Below, in pieces: positions 1-4,621 of a DNA stretch of 8,624 bases. The first letter of the stretch is position 1. Each line of letters begins with the position of its first letter. This DNA comes from Gammaproteobacteria bacterium (GTDB lineage: Bacteria > Pseudomonadota > Gammaproteobacteria > DSM-16500), in assembly GCA_004322325.1 (NCBI GenBank), contig SCTP01000309.1:1-8624 (forward strand). The letters run 5' to 3'. Made by a program: the position numbers and the translations under genes. The notes beneath the pieces are model-generated. The model saw only the letters and a list, made by a program, of their open reading frames with translations, made no database searches and had not been told where the DNA came from.

Positions 1-3
1 TCT

Positions 4-40
4 GGGTCAAGGGGGCTTATCTTACGGGGGTGGGGGGTGG
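4..40 (+). other. G-rich tract at window edge
   Basis: Four runs of three or more G (4-6, 11-15, 26-30 and 32-37) lie upstream of the first promoter, in an otherwise AT-rich region. The loops between them are 4, 10 and 1 nt, so a G-quadruplex is conceivable, although the 10-nt loop is longer than the usual limit. The 9-mer GGGGTGGTT at 34-42 recurs at 76-84, just before the -10 box. No function can be assigned, and there is no room to see what lies to the left. Confidence 0.3.
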
Positions 41-56
41 TTGTCAAATTGAATCA

Positions 57-89
57 ATTAAGGGTTCTTTAACTTGGGGTGGTTATAAT
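57..89 (+). promoter_or_regulatory. PmrA-like activator box and -10, promoter 1
   Basis: The half-sites ATTAAG (57-62) and TTTAAC (68-73) are separated by 5 nt and followed after 10 nt by a perfect TATAAT (84-89). At the normal -35 distance (61-66) the sequence is AGGGTT, not TTGACA-like, so an activator is probably needed. The half-sites repeat at 11 bp and match the PmrA box YTTAAK-N5-YTTAAK at 10 of 12 positions. PmrA and related OmpR/PhoB-family regulators bind such repeats about 10 bp upstream of the -10. The same arrangement recurs upstream of the gene at 1456. The predicted transcript starts near 96, giving a leader of about 38 nt. Assignment to PmrA itself is an inference. Confidence 0.7.
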
Positions 90-133
90 AAGGGCCATTT
101 ATTATATAAAGCACAGATCGAGGGCACATCACT

Positions 134-1240
134 ATGCCGCAAGCAAAACAGAGAATTTGGGGAGAAGGTTTAAAAGACACAATTATAAAAAAGCGTCGTT
201 TAAACTTACCACCAGAAGCAGAAGAAATAGGTTCACTAATACAAGGAGTCCTCTCATCTATCGCACTCCAGTTAATTCTTGTTGATTTAGAGAAAATCCA
301 ACAGCAGTTAAACAGCTTAAAAAATATCTTAACTAAGAAAGAATATCGGAACCCACTCCTAGACGCCTTAATAAAGGAGTTAGAAACTATTATAGCTCCA
401 TCGGATTCTACAGCTCCTGAACAAGCTATCTCTGTTTGGTTAAGAGATTTTTTTGATGAAGATCAATTAGCTCAAGCTAGACAGAATATTCCAGAAAATA
501 ATTCAGAGCCAGCAACCATTGCGCCTGCAACTACTAAGAAAAAAGAATCTTCATTCCTTAAAGGCTTAATTGCCTCCATCTCGTCTGGAGCTGCTATCGG
601 CGCCATCATAGGCGCTGCGCCTATTGTAAGCGGGATATTTGCCCCAATCGCCATTTTCAGCATACCTACTTTGGCTACGCTGGGTGCTTTTGCTGGGATG
701 GCAACGTATGTTTGTGCTGCAGTAGGTCGAATAATAAGAAAATCTCTATCCTTAAATGAACCAGCAACTTCGGATAACACAACAAACCCAGAAACGTCAG
801 GCCAAACAGCTGAAGCTCAATCCGAGATGAGATCAACAGCAGTGATAACCACGACAATTAAGCAAGATTCAATATCAGATGACGAGAAACTTTCAAACGA
901 AGATATTGATGCTTTAGAGAAAGCAGAAAAATTTCTGCTACGTGAATTAGAAAAGATAAAGCAGAATGAATTTATAAAATCAAACACTTATCCCAATCAA
1001 AGAGTGCTAGAAGAAGATTTAGAGACAATACAAGAGGCTTTGACACGTAAAATTAAAACAATAAATACTTCTTCTGAACTCGGCCGTATAGAAGACCATA
1101 AAAAGGCGCTAAAACTCTCACCAAAGGTAAAACAGAATCCATACAGCCTTTGGGATAGCCATGCTCACTTACAGCCACAGCCAAGGACAAGTCAAAAGAA
1201 GGTTATGGTGACAGTGCTAAGAAGTTCTCTTTCTCTATAG
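134..1240 (+). CDS. Hypothetical 368-aa protein with double hydrophobic hairpin (effector-like)
   Basis: I do not recognise a family. The start ATG has GAGGG (120-124) 9 nt upstream, which supports it over the overlapping frame starting at 79. Residues 1-140 are soluble and mainly helical, with a probable amphipathic or coiled-coil stretch at about 34-85. Residues 141-200 form two adjacent Gly/Ala/Ile-rich hydrophobic segments with almost no loop, a bilobed hairpin ending in the basic stretch RIIRKS. Residues 205-250 are Ser/Thr-rich and probably disordered. Residues 250-325 are charged and helical. There is no signal peptide. This layout resembles membrane-inserting secreted effectors (chlamydial Inc proteins and some Dot/Icm effectors), but that is analogy only. 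The last 28 or so residues are rich in Gln, Pro, Ser and Lys, and the -1 frame there reads more like protein, so a frameshift near the C terminus is possible. It has its own promoter and terminator and is monocistronic. Confidence 0.8.
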   Translation: MPQAKQRIWGEGLKDTIIKKRRLNLPPEAEEIGSLIQGVLSSIALQLILVDLEKIQQQLNSLKNILTKKEYRNPLLDALIKELETIIAPSDSTAPEQAISVWLRDFFDEDQLAQARQNIPENNSEPATIAPATTKKKESSFLKGLIASISSGAAIGAIIGAAPIVSGIFAPIAIFSIPTLATLGAFAGMATYVCAAVGRIIRKSLSLNEPATSDNTTNPETSGQTAEAQSEMRSTAVITTTIKQDSISDDEKLSNEDIDALEKAEKFLLRELEKIKQNEFIKSNTYPNQRVLEEDLETIQEALTRKIKTINTSSELGRIEDHKKALKLSPKVKQNPYSLWDSHAHLQPQPRTSQKKVMVTVLRSSLSL

Positions 1241-1259
1241 CTGATAGAGATTATCAGAC

Positions 1260-1293
1260 CCCAATAGGTAATTATTACTTATTGGGTTTTTTT
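1260..1293 (+). terminator. Strong intrinsic terminator
   Basis: CCCAATAGGTAA pairs with TTACTTATTGGG across a 3-nt loop, giving a 12-bp stem with one G-U pair, followed directly by seven T. It begins 19 nt after the stop codon at 1240 and separates the first gene from the promoter of the next unit. A weaker hairpin (CTGATA/TATCAG, 1241-1257) sits immediately before it. Confidence 0.92.
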
Positions 1294-1361
1294 CCTTTCT
1301 ATATCAAGCAATTAGCTATCAATTGATTACCCGCATTCATTATTTATTTGGACTAGCCGCA

Positions 1362-1394
1362 ATTAAGGGTTTTTTAACCTATTATCACTATAAT
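1362..1394 (+). promoter_or_regulatory. PmrA-like activator box and -10, promoter 2
   Basis: The half-sites ATTAAG (1362-1367) and TTTAAC (1373-1378), 10 nt, and TATAAT (1389-1394) reproduce promoter 1 exactly in spacing. From 1360 to 1378 there is only one difference from 55-73 (T for C at 1372), while the 10-nt spacer and the outer flanks are mostly unrelated. Conservation limited to box and -10 argues for functional selection rather than recent duplication. There is no -35 hexamer here either. The predicted start is near 1400, giving a leader of about 55 nt before the gene at 1456. The site probably drives both that gene and the one at 2843. Confidence 0.72.
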
Positions 1395-1455
1395 AGTTAA
1401 AGAAATACAGGTAGAAACAGTATCATAACTTTAAGAATGTGGGTCAGGTGAATTT

Positions 1456-2811
1456 ATGGCTAAGATCAAGATTATATTTCCTCAGGCTTTTTTTAGCAAA
1501 AAAACAGGTGATTATGCGACAGAGGCCATAAATATCGATAAGAGTAATGATAAAAATAAAATTAATAAAATTAATTCTCCTACTCGAACAGGAGGCGATA
1601 TTTATAATTTAAATTTACAGTTCCGCCAAGAATTTAATGAGCTCACGGATGAGGACAAAAAGGAAGTTAAACGAGGTACTAGTTACCAAATAGATCCTTC
1701 CATTTCTTTACCAATAGACGTGGATAAAATTCGAACCTTTTTAGGCACCACGGGAATTCCTGATGTTAAATGTCAAGATTTTATTATAGCTCGTTTATCT
1801 CAAGAGCGAAGAGGAATCCAGTATAATATTGGTTCGATGTTAAATTCATTCTTCATCGAAAATATAAGTGTAAAAGCAAGTATGCCCTATGGATGTGTAT
1901 CAACAGATGAGACTAAATTGAGCGCAAAACCTCATCACACGAATGGTATAATAATTCATGCATCACTTCCTATTCGCCCATTTAGTGGGGGAACAGGAAT
2001 GGGAGAAATGATAGGTAAAGCGGAAGTAGATATTCATTTCGACAACAACAATAATATTCACGTATCTGACATAGAGCTCGAACTCCTCGAACAAGATAAA
2101 AACATGGTAGATTCCATAAAAATCCAATTAAAAAAATTAGAAAATGTCACGCTTATCAACTCCACTCCAACAGAGCTCCGCAAAGCAGAACAAGTAGCTC
2201 CAGTGGCTGGAGAAGAAGAGATAGAAACTTTTGTTATAACTCCAAGCTCAATACATGCTCTTCAAAGTTTAGATAATGAAGCAAAACAGATTGTTGAAAA
2301 AAAATCCTCTAATAAGTTCGTAAACTTTGTGCGAAATAATCCTTGGAAAACAGCTGCCCTTATCGGCTCTGTCGCTTTGGGAGCAGTAGGCTTGGCTTTA
2401 ACCGCTACAGGTATTTTCTCGCCTGTAGGCGCGTTGCTTACGGCTTTAAGTGCCACGGGTATAAAATTATCTTTAGCAGGAACAGGCCTACTCGTAGCTA
2501 ATGCTCTTGTTCCCGCTGCTGTTGGCGCGATAGGAATCGGCATTATGGCAGGTATAACAAAAGTTGTTAAAAAAATAGCGGGAAGAGAAAAAGCAGCTGG
2601 AGTAACACAAGTAGCTGGTAAAGAAAAAACGGCTAAAAGCCCAAGCTCCTCTTCTAACGCTACAATAAGAGCTGAGCAGTTAAATGAGAGTACAGAGGAC
2701 CTTCAAGGTAGACACCTACCTCAAATACAAATACCGCCTGGCATATCAATCAAGCGTGATCCAACGTTTAGTAATAGTAATAAGGAAACTTTTTCGCGCT
2801 CACCCAAATAA
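1456..2811 (+). CDS. Hypothetical 451-aa protein with C-terminal hydrophobic hairpin (effector-like)
   Basis: I do not recognise a family. AGGTGA (1446-1451) lies 4 nt before the ATG and supports this start. Residues 1-250 are soluble; about 100-215 look like a mixed alpha/beta domain with beta-like strands around 163-172 and 188-210. Residues 215-290 are charged and probably helical. Residues 298-368 form a long, Gly/Ala-rich, bilobed hydrophobic region with probably two to three membrane passes, bounded by WK at the start and by KVVKK at the end. The tail (369-451) is basic, then Ser-rich and probably disordered. The segment GIFSPVG (319-325) resembles GIFAPIA (167-173) in the gene at 134, and both sit inside the hydrophobic region. 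No signal peptide is seen. Promoter and architecture are shared with the first gene, so the two products may act at the same membrane; that is inference. Confidence 0.8.
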   Translation: MAKIKIIFPQAFFSKKTGDYATEAINIDKSNDKNKINKINSPTRTGGDIYNLNLQFRQEFNELTDEDKKEVKRGTSYQIDPSISLPIDVDKIRTFLGTTGIPDVKCQDFIIARLSQERRGIQYNIGSMLNSFFIENISVKASMPYGCVSTDETKLSAKPHHTNGIIIHASLPIRPFSGGTGMGEMIGKAEVDIHFDNNNNIHVSDIELELLEQDKNMVDSIKIQLKKLENVTLINSTPTELRKAEQVAPVAGEEEIETFVITPSSIHALQSLDNEAKQIVEKKSSNKFVNFVRNNPWKTAALIGSVALGAVGLALTATGIFSPVGALLTALSATGIKLSLAGTGLLVANALVPAAVGAIGIGIMAGITKVVKKIAGREKAAGVTQVAGKEKTAKSPSSSSNATIRAEQLNESTEDLQGRHLPQIQIPPGISIKRDPTFSNSNKETFSRSPK

Positions 2812-2842
2812 GATTGCTTTTAACTTTAATAGGAATTAAATC

Positions 2843-3208
2843 ATGACAAAATTAACTCTTTTTTCAAAGGATAAGGTAGTAGTTAAAAAAAACCAAACTA
2901 GCGTGCAAAAAGCTAGCGCAAGTGATATTACCCAAAGTATAGAAGAATTCGTATATGCGCTCGAAAAAACTCAAAGAATCTATAATGCTGCCGTAACCGA
3001 GTTAGTGGAGCTGAGAAATCAGCTTAAGAGGGAGCCAAATAATCCGGATGTACAAGCAGACTTCGCCACATTAAGGAGTTCGATTCAAGCATCTAAAGAA
3101 GTTATCAAGAATAAAATAGAAGAGCTTCAAGAATTTTGTAACCAACAACCTGATGCCATTGCAAAAGTCTCTATACCTCCCATCGTGGAAAAATCCCTAA
3201 AACGATAG
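2843..3208 (+). CDS. Hypothetical small helical protein, 121 aa
   Basis: No family is recognised. AGGAA (2831-2835) precedes the ATG by 7 nt. The protein begins with a basic, Lys/Thr/Ser-rich stretch (1-27). It then forms what looks like a helical hairpin: an amphipathic helix at about 28-63, a turn containing PNNP (65-68), and a second helix at about 70-102 with heptad-like hydrophobic spacing. A short tail (103-121) ends in KSLKR. There is no membrane segment or signal peptide. It follows the 451-aa gene by only 31 nt with no terminator or obvious promoter between, so it is probably co-transcribed. Size and position would allow a chaperone or partner of the upstream protein, or a second small effector; the sequence does not decide between them. 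Confidence 0.75.
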   Translation: MTKLTLFSKDKVVVKKNQTSVQKASASDITQSIEEFVYALEKTQRIYNAAVTELVELRNQLKREPNNPDVQADFATLRSSIQASKEVIKNKIEELQEFCNQQPDAIAKVSIPPIVEKSLKR

Positions 3209-3223
3209 CATTACTTAAAACCT

Positions 3224-3254
3224 CGACTGGCACCTCATGTGTCAGTCGTTTTCT
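3224..3254. terminator. Hairpin terminator between convergent units
   Basis: CGACTGGCAC (3224-3233) pairs with GTGTCAGTCG (3239-3248) around the loop CTCAT. In plus-strand RNA all 10 positions pair, one as G-U, and TTTTC follows, so it suits the 121-aa gene ending at 3208. In minus-strand RNA that G-U position becomes an A-C mismatch; the run after the stem there is AGGTTTT, so it may also stop the toxin-antitoxin transcript weakly. Confidence 0.8.
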
Positions 3255-3264
3255 AAATAAAAAG

Positions 3265-3573
3265 CTAACCTGCTGATCTTACATATAAATCCCGCCCATA
3301 AGTATCAATATGCTGCCTAAATGCCTCATGCGTAATATCCGCATAAAATTTCACATCAAATTTATATGGTAAGGGCAACTCATCCAACTCGCTATTCACT
3401 ACGCCTAAGAGTCCCTCATCAATCTGTCCCCACAGCACAAGATCAATATCTGAATTAGGACGATAATTTCCCATCGCACGCGAACCAAACACTTGCACAC
3501 GTTCAATCTCTGGATGTTTTCGAAACGTGTCAATTAACATGGCTAACGCTTTATCTTCTAACCCGAATTTCAT
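3265..3573 (-). CDS. MNT-domain nucleotidyltransferase, antitoxin of HEPN-MNT pair (MntA-like)
   Basis: This is a small minimal nucleotidyltransferase of 102 residues, the usual size of the HI0073 group. The signature is clear: GS at 30-31 followed by SDIDLV, placing the metal-binding aspartates at 42 and 44, with a third carboxylate at Asp73 (KFDVKF). All three catalytic positions are present, so it should be active. In characterised HEPN-MNT systems such an enzyme transfers AMP from ATP to a tyrosine of the HEPN RNase and so silences it; that role is inferred here. The start codon overlaps the 3' end of the HEPN gene by 4 nt (ATGA), which implies translational coupling and a toxin-first order. 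The protein acts in the cytoplasm. Confidence 0.93.
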   Translation of the reverse strand: MKFGLEDKALAMLIDTFRKHPEIERVQVFGSRAMGNYRPNSDIDLVLWGQIDEGLLGVVNSELDELPLPYKFDVKFYADITHEAFRQHIDTYGRDLYVRSAG

Positions 3574-3986
3574 TTTTCCAAACTCTTTTCTTTCAAGAAA
3601 ATATATACCTGATCTAACACCGCTAAATATTTTCTCGCAATCGCTTCAATCGCTTTTTCAAACGTTTTCTGATTATATGTATGCGACATAAGGTTACGAT
3701 GCTCTAGCATCTCTATCCATACTTTTCCATCGTGAATCACGTTAGCTGCGAATGCTTCTTTTATTACTTGGCGTGGCGTAATTTGCTCAAGTACAACACC
3801 TGTATATTCAAGATAATCTTTGAGGGTTTTCCATGCGAGTTCATAAGTATACTCAAAACGCTGTACAATGCCTTCTTTTTCAAGATCAGAAAATTCGCCT
3901 AGCGATTTTTGCTCCAAGGCGCTTCGTAACAGAATAAAGGCTCGCTCAAAATTTTCGAATCGCTGCTGCCATCTTAATTCCTTCAT
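3570..3986 (-). CDS. HEPN-domain RNase toxin, HI0074-like nucleotidyltransferase partner (HepT-like)
   Basis: This is an all-helical HEPN protein of the 'nucleotidyltransferase substrate-binding protein, HI0074' type, opening with the family-typical LRWQQRFENFERA. The ATG at 3986 is preferred because GGGAG lies 5 nt upstream, giving 138 residues; the open frame extends to an ATG at 4013 (147 residues) that has no good ribosome site. With this start the RNase motif RX4HXY is complete: Arg97, His102 and Tyr104. In studied HEPN-MNT systems Arg and His form the metal-independent RNase site in a dimer and the tyrosine is the AMP-acceptor. The intact motif therefore suggests a live toxin. HI0074-type pairs were first described as enzyme plus substrate-binding subunit, so a toxin role is likely but not proven here. 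Confidence 0.9.
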   Translation of the reverse strand: MKELRWQQRFENFERAFILLRSALEQKSLGEFSDLEKEGIVQRFEYTYELAWKTLKDYLEYTGVVLEQITPRQVIKEAFAANVIHDGKVWIEMLEHRNLMSHTYNQKTFEKAIEAIARKYLAVLDQVYIFLKEKSLEK

Positions 3987-3991
3987 CACTT

Positions 3992-3996
3992 CTCCC
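3992..3996 (-). promoter_or_regulatory. Ribosome binding site that fixes the HEPN start
   Basis: GGGAG on the minus strand, 5 nt before the ATG at 3986, is a strong Shine-Dalgarno match. The upstream in-frame ATG at 4013 is preceded by CGCGGCAAAG, a poor site. The family-typical N terminus also fits the downstream start. Confidence 0.7.
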
Positions 3997-4127
3997 ACCA
4001 TCTCATGAATCATCTTTGCCGCGATTATGGCACAAGGTATAAAGTTAAGGAAGCCACTGCGTTTTCACGTAAGCTATGTAATACTATTACCCATCGTGTG
4101 ACGGAATCTAAATAAGGACGTTAGACC

Positions 4128-4562
4128 ATGCTAATCCACACTCTCCAAACCGATTTCGAAATGTTTTTCCGCGTCATCCTCGCCTGCTTGCTTGGCTGTT
4201 TAATCGGCTGGGAGCGGGAACGGCATCGCAATATTGTGACCGCGGGCATTCGTACCTACGGCGCCATCGCCTTAGGCTCTTGCGCGTTCGGCATTCTCAG
4301 CTATTACATCGCCGGCGGCGATCCTGCCCGCATGGCAGCACAAGTCATCACCGGCATCGGCTTTTTAGGCGGCGGTATCATTTTCCGGCAAGGCGATTAT
4401 GTCACGGGACTCACCACCGCCGCGACATTGTGGGCCACAGCCGCTGTGGGGCTGGCCGTGGCGTTTGGATTGTATTTTGTGGGGTTTTTGATTTCACTGC
4501 TGATTTACCTGCTACTCTACCTGCCACGGCTGGCTTGGTGGAAGAAAATTTCGGCGAAGTGA
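4128..4562 (+). CDS. Short MgtC/SapB-family membrane protein
   Basis: This integral inner-membrane protein of 144 residues matches the N-terminal membrane domain of the MgtC/SapB family. Family landmarks appear in order: GWERER (27-32), GIRTYGAIALG (40-50), a DPAR element (65-68), GIGFLGGGIIFRQG (76-89) and GLTTAATLWATAAVGLA (94-110). About four to five hydrophobic segments are visible (12-27, 41-60, 70-87, 95-112, 113-133). Salmonella and mycobacterial MgtC are about 80-90 residues longer because of a soluble C-terminal domain that is absent here; short forms are common and poorly understood. Full-length MgtC supports survival in macrophages and growth at low magnesium; whether this short form does so is unknown. 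AAGGA (4114-4118) lies 9 nt upstream of the ATG. GC over 4141-4560 is 236 of 420 (56%), well above the flanks, suggesting a different origin. It is divergent from the HEPN gene across 141 bp. Confidence 0.93.
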   Translation: MLIHTLQTDFEMFFRVILACLLGCLIGWERERHRNIVTAGIRTYGAIALGSCAFGILSYYIAGGDPARMAAQVITGIGFLGGGIIFRQGDYVTGLTTAATLWATAAVGLAVAFGLYFVGFLISLLIYLLLYLPRLAWWKKISAK

Positions 4563-4571
4563 AAGTTAATT

Positions 4572-4613
4572 AGCCTCATCCCACGAACATACATTCATTC
4601 GTAGGATGAAGCT
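4572..4613. terminator. Long hairpin between convergent genes, probable bidirectional terminator
   Basis: AGCCTCATCCCACGAA (4572-4587) and TTCGTAGGATGAAGCT (4598-4613) form a 16-position stem with a 10-nt loop. In minus-strand RNA every position pairs (two as G-U); in plus-strand RNA the same two positions are A-C mismatches. The plus side is followed by TTTACTTCTT and the minus side by AATTAACTTT, so neither tail is a pure T-run. It lies between the mgtC-like gene and the 3' end of the giant gene and could serve both. Confidence 0.7.
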
Positions 4614-4621
4614 TTTACTTC

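Noticed and set aside
79..285. Plus-strand 68-codon frame overlapping the start of the first gene
   Set aside because: It is highly basic and His/Tyr/Arg-rich like an out-of-frame translation, and it would start at or before the predicted transcription start. The frame from 134 has the better ribosome site.
472..857. Antisense frames within the 368-aa gene
   Set aside because: They mirror the Gly/Ala-rich hydrophobic region and have no ribosome site or independent support.
1318..1327. Perfect 10-bp palindrome ATCAATTGAT between the first two units
   Set aside because: It is short and AT-rich, has no second copy near the other promoter, and could easily occur by chance.
2262..2543. Antisense frame within the 451-aa gene
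   Set aside because: Its Ala/Pro/Lys-rich content is the mirror of the membrane hairpin coding sequence.
4014..4127. Divergent promoters for the HEPN and mgtC-like genes
   Set aside because: Only weak candidates are visible (for example TTTTCA at 4062 and TATTAC at 4085 on plus; CATAAT on minus), and no copy of the shared box, so no promoter is called.
4280..4573. Plus-strand frame overlapping the mgtC-like gene
   Set aside because: It is extremely Arg/His-rich, typical of a shifted frame in GC-rich DNA, while the mgtC frame has clear family motifs.
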